A stretch of 53,814 bases of DNA, taken from contig MIEI01000026.1 in NCBI GenBank assembly GCA_002095305.1, forward strand, positions 1 through 53,814. The letters are read 5' to 3'. Below are positions 7,808 through 16,921 of the stretch, piece after piece. A program made the translations under genes and the position numbers. Source of the stretch: Pantoea brenneri. GTDB taxonomy: Bacteria; Pseudomonadota; Gammaproteobacteria; Enterobacterales; Enterobacteriaceae. Every line of letters starts with the position of its first letter. Positions within the stretch are counted from its first letter, which is position 1. The notes under the pieces are model-generated. The model saw only the letters and a program-made list of their open reading frames with translations, was not told the DNA's origin and made no database searches.

Positions 7808-8961
7808 GTGAAGATTAGCGCGATTGATGTCACTCTCTTTACCTATCCGACCCAACGCTGTAGCGACAGCGCCGGGCATTCCCATCCCGGTCCGGAAAAT
7901 GAGGCGCAGATGGCGCTGCTCACCCTGACCAGCGAGGACGGTGACTGCGGTTACGCCTTTGCCCCGCCCGAAGTCATCCGTTCGCACGTGGTTAATGCCT
8001 TCTTCCGTAAAGTGCTGATCGGCCAGAACGCCTTTGATCGTGAGCGTTTATGGCAGGATCTGGTGCACTGGCAGCGCGGCAGCGCCCATCAGCTTACCGA
8101 ACGGGCGCTCTCAGCGGTGGAACAGGCGCTGTGGGACCTGATTGGCCGCAAACTTAACCAGCCGGTACATAAGCTGCTGGGCGGCTATCGCGAAAAGATC
8201 CCGGCCTACGGCAGCACCATGTGCGGCGATGAGCTGCATGGCGGACTCTCAACCCCGGATGAATATGCGCAGTTCGCTGAAAAACTGGTGGCGCGCGGTT
8301 ATCAGGCGATAAAGCTGCACACCTGGATGCCGCCAGTGTCGTTTGCGCCCAGCCCGGCGATGGATATCAAAGCCTGCGCCGCAGTGCGCGAAGCGGTGGG
8401 TCCGGATATCGCGCTGATGCTGGATGGCTATCACTGGTACAGCCGCAGCGATGCGCTGACCATTGGCAAGGCGCTGGAGAAGCTCAACTTCGCCTGGTTT
8501 GAAGAGCCGATGGAGGAGGAAAGCATGGCCTCTTACGCCTGGCTGGCGGACAACCTGTCGATTGACGTGCTCGGCCCGGAGAGTCTCGGCGGCAAGCATC
8601 ACAGCCGCGCTGACTGGGTGCGAGCCGGAGCCTGCGACATTCTGCGTGCCGGGGCCAACGGCGTCGGCGGCATCTCAGCCACCCTCAAAGTGGCTAACCT
8701 CGCCGAGGCGTTCGGCATGGACTGTGAAGTTCACGGCAACGGCGCTGCCAGCCTGGCGGTGGTCGGGGCGATCCGTAACTGCCGCTGGTATGAGCGCGGT
8801 CTGCTGCATCCGTTCCTCGATTACGACACGCCGCCAGCCTATCTCAACAGCCTGGTCGACCCAATGGACCCACAGGTTTTGTCACCCTGCCGACCCGCGC
8901 CGGGCTTGGCGAGGACATTAACTTTAGCTGGATCGAGACCCATACGCTGAATCGCTGGTAA
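7808..8961 (+). CDS. Mandelate racemase/enolase-superfamily protein (probable acid-sugar dehydratase; one-base frameshift)
   Basis: Enolase-superfamily enzyme that abstracts the alpha-proton of a carboxylate using Mg2+. The catalytic set of the mandelate racemase subgroup is visible: K169-x-H171 (AIKLHTW), metal ligands near D206, E232 (WFEEP) and E258 (LGPES), and a D277/H309 dyad. An acid-sugar dehydratase or epimerase is the likely role; the substrate is not deducible. GTG start at 7808 with AGGAG upstream. The frame breaks at 8875-8876; one more G (CAGG to CAGGG) gives a normal end, GFVTLPTRAGLGEDINFSW onward to the stop at 8959-8961, about 384 residues. It heads an operon with a Dpp-type ABC transporter, presumably the importer of its substrate. 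A KdgR-like operator lies upstream. Confidence 0.75.
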
Positions 8962-9097
8962 GTCGCGATCGTCCCCTACAGCAAACGATAATAATTCCGA
9001 ATCGCCACCGGCTTAACGCCACCCTGACCGCCCTGCGGTCAGCGGGCAGACAGGCTGAAAGACGATCGGGCAACCTCTGACCTGCCGGACCCGACTT

Positions 9098-10729
9098 ATG
9101 AAACTGTTTCAATCGTGTGGCAGCTGGCTGATCGCGCTGCTGCTGCTGACGGGCAGCCCCGCGCTGCAGGCACAAACCCCTGACGATCAGCTGATCGTCG
9201 GTATGAACATGAATAATCTGCTCACCCTTGATCCGGCCGCCATGACCGGCAATGAGGTAGTGGGCATCGTGGTCAACCTGTATGACGGACTGGTTGAACT
9301 CAACCCGAAAAAGCTGACCGAGGTACGTCCGGCGCTGGCTGAACGCTGGGCAGTCAGTGCGGATAACAGCACCCTGACCTTTCATCTGCGTGACAATGTC
9401 ACCTTCCATTCCGGCAATCCGCTGACCAGCGAGGATGTGATCTGGTCAATGCGGCGGGTGCTGCACCTCAACCTGGCGCAGGCCTCGGTGTGGAAATCCT
9501 ACGGTTTCAGCCGCGACAACGTTGACCGGATGATCACCGCTCCCGACGCCCGCACTGTCGTGATCACTCTGCCAAAACCCAACGATCCACAGCTGGTGAT
9601 CTACTCGCTGGCGGCGCTTGGCAGCATGGTGGTGCTGGATCGCAAAACGGTGCAGCAGCATGAGGTCAACGGTGACTGGGGCAACCGCTGGCTCAGCACC
9701 CACGAAGCCGGTTCCGGCCCGTTCCGGCTGGATATCTGGCAGGCCAAAGATGTGCTGCGCATGAGCCGCTCGGCCGGCTACTGGCGCGGTGAAGCGAAAA
9801 TGTCGCGGGTGGTGTTCCGCCATCTGCAGGAGTCGCAGACCCTGCGCCTGATGATGGAGAAAGGCGACCTCGATATCGCCAGCAACATGTCGATTCCCGA
9901 CGTGCGCGCGCTGCGCCACGATCCCGACCTCACCATTGATGCAGTGCGGCGAGGCACGATCTACTACCTGGCGATGAGCATGAAGGACCCGCATTTTAAC
10001 GACAGCCGGGTACGTGAAGCGGTGCGCTATCTGGTCGATTATCAGGGGATCAATAAGAGCCTGATGACCGGCTATGGCGAACTGCATCAGCGGCCAATTC
10101 AGGCGGGGATGCCCGTCACGCTGCCTGATCCCGGTTACCGACTGGACGTGCCACGCGCCCGGGCGCTGCTGGCCGAGGCGGGCTATCCGGACGGCTTCGA
10201 CACCTCGCTGCGGGTGCTGGCCGATCAGCCGTTCCTGAATATCGCCATCGCCATTCAGTCGACGCTGCTGCAGGCCGGCATTCGCGCCCGCATCATCACC
10301 GGCACCGGTAACCAGATCTACGGTGCGATGCGTGACCGTCAGTTCAGCCTGCTGGTCGGACGCGGCGGTAGCGGCGTGGAGCCCCATCCTCATTCCAGCC
10401 TGCGCTCGCTGGTCTATAACCCGAACAATGCCGACAGCGCCCGTCTGACTAATTTCCAGGGCTGGCGCACCGGTTTTTACGATGCGCAGCTCAACAGCAT
10501 GATCGATCGCGCGCTGGTGGAACGCGACAGCGCCAGACAACAGCAGGCGTACTTCGCTATTCAGCAACGCTACGACCAGCTGGTACCGGCGCTGATGCCG
10601 ATCTCCCAGATGCTTGATTCGGTGGTGGTTAACAACCGGGTGCAGGATTATCAGCCACACCCTTCGGCAACCACCTTTCTGCGCGACGTCTGGAAAACGC
10701 CGGATAGCCTGGCAGGAGGACCCCAATGA
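9098..10729 (+). CDS. Dipeptide/oligopeptide-type ABC transporter substrate-binding protein
   Basis: Periplasmic solute-binding protein of the SBP_bac_5 (DppA/OppA/NikA) family, 543 residues, the usual size. A signal peptide (MKLFQSCGSWLIALLLL, cleavage near QAQ) is followed by the family body: AMTGNEVVGIVVNLYDGLVE, LTFHLRDNVTFHSGNPLTSEDV and a GSGPFRL hinge block. Despite the peptide name, members bind peptides, metals, heme, opines or sugars. Coupling to an enolase-superfamily enzyme and to a KdgR-like operator suggests a sugar-acid or a glycan fragment rather than a peptide; that is inference. The stop overlaps the next start by four bases (ATGA), so the transporter genes are translationally coupled. 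Confidence 0.85.
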   Translation: MKLFQSCGSWLIALLLLTGSPALQAQTPDDQLIVGMNMNNLLTLDPAAMTGNEVVGIVVNLYDGLVELNPKKLTEVRPALAERWAVSADNSTLTFHLRDNVTFHSGNPLTSEDVIWSMRRVLHLNLAQASVWKSYGFSRDNVDRMITAPDARTVVITLPKPNDPQLVIYSLAALGSMVVLDRKTVQQHEVNGDWGNRWLSTHEAGSGPFRLDIWQAKDVLRMSRSAGYWRGEAKMSRVVFRHLQESQTLRLMMEKGDLDIASNMSIPDVRALRHDPDLTIDAVRRGTIYYLAMSMKDPHFNDSRVREAVRYLVDYQGINKSLMTGYGELHQRPIQAGMPVTLPDPGYRLDVPRARALLAEAGYPDGFDTSLRVLADQPFLNIAIAIQSTLLQAGIRARIITGTGNQIYGAMRDRQFSLLVGRGGSGVEPHPHSSLRSLVYNPNNADSARLTNFQGWRTGFYDAQLNSMIDRALVERDSARQQQAYFAIQQRYDQLVPALMPISQMLDSVVVNNRVQDYQPHPSATTFLRDVWKTPDSLAGGPQ

Positions 10730-11757
10730 CCCTGACGTTTACCCGCAGCCACTGTCGCCGCATCAGCAAACGCGGCTTGCAGGTGCTGATCACCCTCGCA
10801 GGTCTGCTGATGCTGACCTTCTTTATCGGGCGGGTTATGCCGCTCGATCCGGTGCTGGCGATTGTCGGGCCAGATGCCGATCAGGCCACCTATCAGCAGG
10901 TTTACCACCAGCTCGGTTTTGATAAGCCGCTGTGGGTGCAGTTTGGCCTCTACCTTAATGCGCTGCTGCACGGCGATCTCGGCCATGCGCTGCTGACCGG
11001 CCAGCCGGTGGTCAACGATATCCTGCGCGTCTTCCCGGCGACGGTGGAACTGGCAACGCTGGCAATTGTGATCGGAGCCGGTCTCGGCGTGCCGCTCGGG
11101 GTGCTGGCTGCTGCCCGCCGCAACAGCGTGATCGATTATCTGGTGCGGATGATCAGCCTGGCCGGTTATTCAACGCCGATTTTCTGGGTCGGGATGATGG
11201 GTCTGCTGCTGTTTTATGCCCATCTCGGCTGGGTCGGCGGCGCGGGCCGGGTGGATTTCAGCCTTGATGGCATCGTGCCACGCCGCAGCGGCTTTATGCT
11301 GATCGACGCGCTGCTGGCCGGTAACAGTCAGGTGTTCTGGAATGCGCTGAATCACCTGGTGTTGCCCGCTTCCCTGCTGGGCTTTCATTCGCTGGCCTAC
11401 ATCAGCCGCATGACGCGCAGCTTTATGCTGGCGCAGCTGTCACAGGAGTTCATCCTCACCGCCCGGGTAAAAGGTTTAACCGAGTGGCAGGTGATCTGGC
11501 AGCACGCCTTCCGCAATATTCTGGTGCAGCTGCTGACCGTGGTGGCGCTGGCCTACGGTTCGCTGCTGGAGGGCGCGGTGCTGATTGAAACCGTCTTCTC
11601 ATGGCCGGGCTTTGGTTCCTATCTGACCGGCAGCCTGATGCTGGGCGATATGAACGCGGTGATGGGCTGCGTACTGGTGGTTGGCCTGATTTTCGTGCTG
11701 CTTAACCTGCTCTCCGACCTGCTCTATCAGGTGTTCGATCCGAGGACCAAAGTATGA
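10726..11757 (+). CDS. ABC transporter permease, DppB type
   Basis: First inner-membrane subunit of the Dpp-type importer, 343 residues. It has the N-terminal helix followed by a periplasmic loop with GRVMPLDPVLAIVG, five further helices, and the EAA coupling motif (RVKGLTEWQVIWQHAFRN near residue 245) that docks on the ATPases. The ATGA overlap with the binding-protein gene, and again with the next permease, marks a single polycistronic unit. Nothing unusual in length or motifs. Substrate is set by the binding protein and remains unknown. Confidence 0.85.
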   Translation: MTLTFTRSHCRRISKRGLQVLITLAGLLMLTFFIGRVMPLDPVLAIVGPDADQATYQQVYHQLGFDKPLWVQFGLYLNALLHGDLGHALLTGQPVVNDILRVFPATVELATLAIVIGAGLGVPLGVLAAARRNSVIDYLVRMISLAGYSTPIFWVGMMGLLLFYAHLGWVGGAGRVDFSLDGIVPRRSGFMLIDALLAGNSQVFWNALNHLVLPASLLGFHSLAYISRMTRSFMLAQLSQEFILTARVKGLTEWQVIWQHAFRNILVQLLTVVALAYGSLLEGAVLIETVFSWPGFGSYLTGSLMLGDMNAVMGCVLVVGLIFVLLNLLSDLLYQVFDPRTKV

Positions 11758-12659
11758 CCCTTTCCTTTGATGCACCGGCTGCCAGCCCCACCCGTGAGCG
11801 ACTGGCGCGCTGTCGCCGTTTCGCTGCCCGCAGCGGTCACTTTATCTGGCGCATGGCCCGTAATCCGCTGACCGCCATCGGCGGCGGCATTGTGTTGCTG
11901 CTCTGCATTGTGGCGCTGTTTGCCCCGTGGATCGCACCGTATCATCCGCTGATTCAGGATCTGAATAATGCGCTCTCGCCGCCGGGTGCCGCCCACTGGT
12001 TCGGTACCGATGAGTTTGGCCGCGACATCTTCAGCCGTCTGGTGTGGGGCGCTCGCATCACTCTGTATATCGTGCTGCTGGTGTCGGTGACCGTCGGACC
12101 GCTCGGCCTGCTGCTCGGTGTCACCGCCGGCTATTTTGGCGGCTGGGTCGACAGCGTGCTGATGCGGGTCACCGACATTTTTATCTCGTTTCCCAGCCTG
12201 GTACTGGCGCTGGCGTTTGTCGCCGCGCTGGGGCCGGGACTGGAACATGTGGTGATCGCCATTACCCTCACCGCCTGGCCGCCGATTGCCCGTCTGGCGC
12301 GGGCAGAAACCCTGTCGCTGCGTCAGGCTGATTTTATCTCTGCGGTGCGTTTACAGGGTGCCTCGCCGCTGCGGGTGCTGTGGAAGCACATCATCCCGCT
12401 CTGCCTGCCGTCGGTGATTATCCGCATCACCATGAACATGGCGGGCATTATCCTCACCGCCGCCGGACTCGGCTTTCTCGGGCTGGGCGCGCAGCCGCCC
12501 GATCCGGAATGGGGCGCGATGATCGCCAGCGGCCGCACCTACATGCTGGAGTGCTGGTGGGTGGTTACCGTACCTGGTCTGGCGATTCTGATTAACAGTC
12601 TGGCATTCAACTTTTTAGGAGATGGCCTACGTGACCTGCTCGATCCCCGCAGTGAGTAA
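11754..12659 (+). CDS. ABC transporter permease, DppC type
   Basis: Second inner-membrane subunit, 301 residues. It shows the OppC N-terminal helix (RNPLTAIGGGIVLLLCIVAL), the hallmark HWFGTDEFGRDIFSRLVWGA, and the EAA loop SAVRLQGASPLRVLWKHIIP before the last helices. It ends in the typical FLGDGLRDLLDPR. The 3' end overlaps the downstream ATPase gene, whichever of its starts is used. It should form the heteromeric channel with the upstream permease. Confidence 0.85.
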   Translation: MTLSFDAPAASPTRERLARCRRFAARSGHFIWRMARNPLTAIGGGIVLLLCIVALFAPWIAPYHPLIQDLNNALSPPGAAHWFGTDEFGRDIFSRLVWGARITLYIVLLVSVTVGPLGLLLGVTAGYFGGWVDSVLMRVTDIFISFPSLVLALAFVAALGPGLEHVVIAITLTAWPPIARLARAETLSLRQADFISAVRLQGASPLRVLWKHIIPLCLPSVIIRITMNMAGIILTAAGLGFLGLGAQPPDPEWGAMIASGRTYMLECWWVVTVPGLAILINSLAFNFLGDGLRDLLDPRSE

Positions 12660-13497
12660 CGCCACGCCGTTGCTCGACGTGCGCGATTTGCACGTAAATT
12701 TTGTTAACGGACGCCAGAGCACCCCGGCAGTACGCGGCGTCTCGTTTCAGCTTGGTCAGGAGAAGCTGGCGATAGTCGGTGAATCCGGCTCCGGTAAATC
12801 TACCGTCGGTCGGGCGCTGCTGCAGTTACTGCCGTCGAAGGCGCGGGTTGAGGCCAGCCGGATGCAGTTTGGCACTGTCGATTTGTTACACGCCAGCCCG
12901 GCCCGGATGCGTGAAATCCGCGGCAAACGGATATCGATGATCATGCAGGACCCGAAATATTCGCTTAATCCGGTGGTGCGGGTCGGCGAACAGATCGCTG
13001 AGGCGTGGCGCAGCCACCATCGCGGCCAGCATGCCGCCGCCCGTCAGCGGGCGCTGGCGATGCTGGAGGAGGTGCAGATCCGCGATCCTGAGCGGGTTTA
13101 TCAGCTCTATCCGCATGAAATTTCCGGTGGTCAGGGGCAGCGCGTGATGATTGCCATGATGCTGATTACCGAGCCGGAACTGGTGATAGCCGATGAACCG
13201 ACCTCGGCACTGGATGTTTCGGTGCGGCTGCAGGTGCTGACGCTGCTGGATGAGCTGGTGAAGGCGCGCGGGCTGGGGCTGATTTTTATCAGCCACGATA
13301 TCAACCTGGTGCGCAGTTTTTGCGACCGGGTGCTGGTGATGTATGCCGGTCGGGTGGTGGAGTCGCTGGCCGCCAGTGAACTGGATCGTGCGCAGCATCC
13401 CTACACCCAGGGCCTGATGGCCGCGCTGCCCGACATCGATCACCGTCGCAGTCGCCTGCCGGTGTTACAACGTCACGCAAGCTGGTTAACCGAATAA
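12622..13497 (+). CDS. ABC transporter ATP-binding protein, DppD type
   Basis: Cytoplasmic ATPase of the importer. Walker A GESGSGKST, Q-loop MQDPKYSLNP, signature SGGQGQR, Walker B LVIADEPTSALD and the switch histidine in ISHDINLVR are all present. It lacks much of the C-terminal oligopeptide extension but ends with TQGLMAALPDI, as expected. The start is uncertain: ATG at 12622 abuts AGGAG too closely; GTG 12631 (AGGAG nine bases upstream) and GTG 12652 (overlapping the preceding stop, giving MSNATPLLDV) are both credible, and the last matches family length best. Confidence 0.85.
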   Translation: MAYVTCSIPAVSNATPLLDVRDLHVNFVNGRQSTPAVRGVSFQLGQEKLAIVGESGSGKSTVGRALLQLLPSKARVEASRMQFGTVDLLHASPARMREIRGKRISMIMQDPKYSLNPVVRVGEQIAEAWRSHHRGQHAAARQRALAMLEEVQIRDPERVYQLYPHEISGGQGQRVMIAMMLITEPELVIADEPTSALDVSVRLQVLTLLDELVKARGLGLIFISHDINLVRSFCDRVLVMYAGRVVESLAASELDRAQHPYTQGLMAALPDIDHRRSRLPVLQRHASWLTE

Positions 13498-13506
13498 GGA
13501 GTGACG

Positions 13507-14270
13507 ATGATTGAAGTGAACAACCTTAACCTCAGTTTTGGCGACGAGAACGCCCGTAATCAGGTGCTGTTCGACGTTAATCTGCGGGTCAACCCGGGCG
13601 AAATTTTTGGCCTGGTCGGCGAGTCAGGTTCGGGCAAAACCACGGTGCTGAAGTGCCTGGCCGGCCTGTTTAATCACTGGCAAGGTTCGCTGTCGATTGA
13701 TGGCGAGCCGCTGGCGCATCGCATCAACCGGGCGCGCTGCCGACGGGTGCAGATGGTCTTTCAGGACCTTACGGGTCGCTGCATCCGCGTCACACCATCG
13801 GCGACATCCTGGAAGAACCGTTACAGATTCAGGGCATCGGTCAGCGCCAGCAGCGGGTGATTGCCATGCTGGAAAAGGTTGGCCTGAACCGTGCCTGGCT
13901 GACCCGCTATCCCCATCAGTTGTCGGGCGGACAGCGTCAGCGGGTGGCGATCGCCAGGGCGCTGATACTGCAGCCGACGGTGCTGCTGCTGGATGAACCG
14001 ACCTCGGCGCTCGACGTTTCGGTGCAGGCGGAGATCCTCAACCTGCTGAGCGATCTGCAGCAGCAGGACAACCTGACCTATCTGATGGTGACGCACGACC
14101 TGGGCGTAGTGGCACATCTATGCCATCGCGTTGCGGTGATGCAACAGGGAAAAGTGCTGGAGACGCTGGATGTGCCAACGCTGGTGGGCAATCAGGCGAG
14201 CGTGGCCTATACCCGGATGCTGGTGGAGGCCAGCCGACACGCAGCGCCAGCGCGGGTGCAGACGCACTAA
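13507..14270 (+). CDS. ABC transporter ATP-binding protein, DppF type (one-base frameshift)
   Basis: Second ATPase of the importer. The ATG at 13507 has AGGAG at good spacing. Walker A GESGSGKTT and the Q-loop VFQD lie before the break; LSGGQRQR, Walker B LLLDEPTSALDVS and VTHDLGVVAHLC lie after it. The frame is lost at 13767-13768, where GACCTTACGGG should be GACCCTTACGGG; one extra C restores QDPYGSLHPRHTIGDIL and yields about 254 residues. Because every motif on both sides is intact, the deletion is most probably a sequence error. Last gene of the operon starting with the enolase-family enzyme. Confidence 0.8.
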
Positions 14271-14463
14271 ATGGGTGTTAACGCCGGATACGCCGCAGCG
14301 TTTCCAGACCGCACAACCGATCACGACCTAAACGCTAGCGCGGCAAAATTAACACGCCGCGTTGCGTTGCGTTAAGTAGACGATGTTGCGGGCAGTCCCT
14401 GCACCTGAGGCGCGTTGCCGGGACGATCGCGGGCAGTAATTATGCCTGCACCACTTAACGCGC

Positions 14464-14501
14464 CTGGCCCGGACAGAAGCCGGGACATTTATCCGGGCCA
14501 G
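14464..14501. terminator. Perfect inverted repeat between convergent operon and chemoreceptor
   Basis: CTGGCCCGGA and TCCGGGCCAG form a 10-base-pair stem around an 18-base interior that itself contains a CCGGGA run. It lies between the end of the ABC operon and the end of the convergent chemoreceptor gene. No T run, so its strength as a terminator is unclear. Confidence 0.45.
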
Positions 14502-14516
14502 ACGCTATTCCGCCGC

Positions 14517-16373
14517 TTATTCAACGATAAACTTGTCCACCAGACTGCTCATCGCTTCGGATTGGTCATGCAGCCGATGACTGCTGGTCGCGGCCTCGGC
14601 AACCATACTCACATTCTGATCGGTCACCTGGCCCATCTGGTTTAGCGCCAGATGAATTTGCGCAATGCCAGACGACTGTTCAGCTGAAGCATTCGCAATA
14701 TCATCAATAAACTGCTTCATCTGCTCCGCATTTCCCACCACGCTACGCAGAATCTGCTCAGAGGAAAGTACCCTTTCCGCGCCCTCTTCAATCTTATTGA
14801 TATTCTGAGCAATCAGTTTCTGAATCATATCGGCTTCATTTGCGCACAGCCGCGATAAGTTGCGGACTTCGGCGGCAACCACGGTAAACCCCTTCCCTAA
14901 GTCACCCGCCCGGGCTGCTTCGACGGCGGCGTTTAACGCCAGCAGGTTGGTCTGGGAAGAGATGTTGTTGATGGACGACACAATCCCGGCAATCTGCTCA
15001 CTGAAGGTCCGAATCTCCTGCATAGAAAGGTTAGCCTCGCCCACACTCTTACTGGCCGACTCAACATGGTCGACCATATTCCTGGCTAACGTTTCTACAC
15101 GTCGGGCGTTATCCGAGTTTTGCTCTATGGCGGTAGAAATCTGCTCGATACTGGCCGCCGTCTCTGTCAGAGAAGCCGCCTGCTCTTCGGTTCGCTTGGC
15201 CAGCTCATCATTTCCTGAGGCTATTTCTGAACTGACCTGGCGCACAACCGCTGCATTATTTTTAATTTCCAGCACCATCGACTGAATATTTTCAATCGAA
15301 TGATTATAAAACTTATTTAATAGCGATATTTCATCGGTTCCCCGGACTGCCAGACGCTGGGTCAAATCGCCGTCCATATTCTCAATAATATTAATGGCAG
15401 AGCGCAGTTGTGAATTGATGGTCCGAATAACCAGCCATGCCACCAGCGCCGACGTGAGAAAAGCCGTCAGGCAGATAAATAAAAATACCATCTCCTCACG
15501 ACTGGCCTGTTTATAGTTGTCGCGCGCCGCGTATTTAATATCCCTGTTAATGCTTTTTTCAATATCGTGCAGTGCTTCAATACGCTGTGATTGCGCCTCG
15601 TACCACTCTCTTGGGCTAATCTGCCAATCGCCACTCTCCGCCTGATTCAGCGCGGTGTTGCGCAGCGATAACGCCTGAGTGAAATTCGGGGAAAGCGAGG
15701 TCTGGGTAAACAGTGCTGCCTGTTCCGGGGTGGCTTTCATCAGAAAATAGTGCTGCCAGACCGCCTGGCCCGCTACCAGCGCGTTCAGCGCCGCTAACTG
15801 CCCGGGCTGAAAGCGGTTCAGCACAAAGACGCCGGACATAAACGCCCGCTCGCTGCCCATCAGATTTTTTAAATTCAGCAGAGCGTAATAAGCGCCAAGC
15901 TGGCGGGCAATTCCGCCGTTCTGAACCAGCCTGTCGCTTTTACCAATAACGTCAAGCAGCGTGCTGATAGACTCATTGTAAAATTTTATGCCGGCGGCAG
16001 CGGAGACGCGGAAATTAAGCACATCCTCACGCACCGTTTTCAGCTGCTGCGATCGTTGCTCATTATAATCAAGTAACGCAATTTTTTGCCGGGCCAGGTC
16101 CGTGCGCTTTTTTTGCTCCTCCAGGTCGGCGGAAAACTCTTTTCCTTTACTCACCAGAAATCCCGAGGTTAATCCCCGCTCTTTTTGCAATTCATTAATT
16201 AATCCGCCGACCGCCTGTGCTAGCTGTACCTGTTGTTCAACCGCCCACATCTGCTTTTTTAGTTGATATTTCCCATAAACACTGCTGTAACTCAGCCATA
16301 TTGTCGTGACGACCAGCGGTAATAATAACAGCAGCAACTTCTGTTTAAGCGAGGTCCGATATAACAAGCACAT
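14517..16373 (-). CDS. Methyl-accepting chemotaxis protein with NIT-type periplasmic sensor
   Basis: Chemoreceptor of 618 residues from the ATG at 16373 (an upstream ATG at 16481 adds 36 residues that would hide the first membrane helix). Order: helix KLLLLLLPLVVTTIWLS, a periplasmic all-helical NIT-type domain (LQKERGLTSGFL is its signature), a second helix near EEMVFLFICLTAFLTSALVAW, HAMP, and the cytoplasmic signalling coil with LLALNAAVEAARAG. NIT domains in other receptors sense nitrate or nitrite; the ligand here is unproven. The hairpin tip is degenerate (RNLSRLCANEADMIQKLI instead of the usual RxLAQRSAxAAKEI) and no NWETF pentapeptide for CheR/CheB docking is present. It is transcribed toward the ABC operon. 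Confidence 0.85.
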   Translation of the reverse strand: MCLLYRTSLKQKLLLLLLPLVVTTIWLSYSSVYGKYQLKKQMWAVEQQVQLAQAVGGLINELQKERGLTSGFLVSKGKEFSADLEEQKKRTDLARQKIALLDYNEQRSQQLKTVREDVLNFRVSAAAGIKFYNESISTLLDVIGKSDRLVQNGGIARQLGAYYALLNLKNLMGSERAFMSGVFVLNRFQPGQLAALNALVAGQAVWQHYFLMKATPEQAALFTQTSLSPNFTQALSLRNTALNQAESGDWQISPREWYEAQSQRIEALHDIEKSINRDIKYAARDNYKQASREEMVFLFICLTAFLTSALVAWLVIRTINSQLRSAINIIENMDGDLTQRLAVRGTDEISLLNKFYNHSIENIQSMVLEIKNNAAVVRQVSSEIASGNDELAKRTEEQAASLTETAASIEQISTAIEQNSDNARRVETLARNMVDHVESASKSVGEANLSMQEIRTFSEQIAGIVSSINNISSQTNLLALNAAVEAARAGDLGKGFTVVAAEVRNLSRLCANEADMIQKLIAQNINKIEEGAERVLSSEQILRSVVGNAEQMKQFIDDIANASAEQSSGIAQIHLALNQMGQVTDQNVSMVAEAATSSHRLHDQSEAMSSLVDKFIVE

Positions 16374-16671
16374 ATGGGTTATCCCTTTGTTTAGTATATT
16401 AAATAATATAATCGGTCGGAACCGCGATCGCTTAATACCTCTAAAGAGGTATGCCACATGAGAGCTTTTCCCATTTATCAATCAGTTACTGCTCACTAAA
16501 AACTCTCAGCCCGGTGCTGGCTGGCATCACAGCCATAACGCCGCAATCACCGTTAGCCGAAACCGGTTAACACTCTTTTGAGATTTTTTTATATCGGTTG
16601 CGGTAAAAAGCCGCGATCAGCGGGGAAACAGGCAGTGAAGCATTGGTGGGATAACGGGCGCAGTCAGGGCC

Positions 16672-16707
16672 AGACAGAGGCAACAGAGGCAACAGAGGCA
16701 ACATTGG
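16672..16707 (+). repeat. Nine-base tandem repeat (CAACAGAGG)
   Basis: A degenerate first unit, two perfect CAACAGAGG copies and a fourth, degenerate CAACATTGG, head to tail in non-coding DNA. Confidence 0.75.
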
Positions 16708-16811
16708 CAAGGCTAACGCTAAGCCGGGGATAATTTGCGCGGGGTTATTAATTCTCCTCACCTACGCGGTGTAAAGAGGGTCGTGAGTCTGGCATCGCCC
16801 GCGCAGCGGGT

Positions 16812-16854
16812 TGTTATTTTCGGGGCTGTTATTTCGGGGCTGTTATTTCGGGGA
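16812..16854 (+). repeat. Fourteen-base tandem repeat (TGTTATTTCGGGGC)
   Basis: Three successive units; the first has one additional T and the last ends in A. It lies about 70 bases downstream of the isomerase gene stop (read on its strand), beyond its terminator. Confidence 0.8.
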
Positions 16855-16878
16855 AATAATTCTGCGCAGCACGGGCAA

Positions 16879-16903
16879 TAAAAAGGCCAGGTTTCCCTGG
16901 CCT
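16879..16903 (-). terminator. Rho-independent terminator of the RpiB-like isomerase gene
   Basis: On the minus strand GGCCAGG-GAAA-CCTGGCC is followed by TTTTTATT, 20 bases past the stop codon. Confidence 0.9.
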
Positions 16904-16921
16904 CGCGTCACGCTTGCGTGA

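Larger units (their letters stand above)
16374..16921. other. Intergenic region with short tandem repeats
   Basis: About 550 bases with no gene I can support. It holds two short tandem repeat tracts (marked separately) and the terminator of the isomerase gene. A 64-codon minus-strand frame here is mostly translated repeat and has no ribosome site. Confidence 0.6.

Noticed and set aside
9446..10726. 426-codon open frame antisense to the ABC binding protein
   Set aside because: A shadow of a GC-rich gene: histidine/glutamine/arginine-rich, no domain, no ribosome site, while the plus-strand frame has a clear signal peptide and family motifs.
16567..16761. 64-codon frame between chemoreceptor and isomerase
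   Set aside because: Its centre (LPMLPLLPLLPL) is simply translated tandem repeat; no ribosome site.
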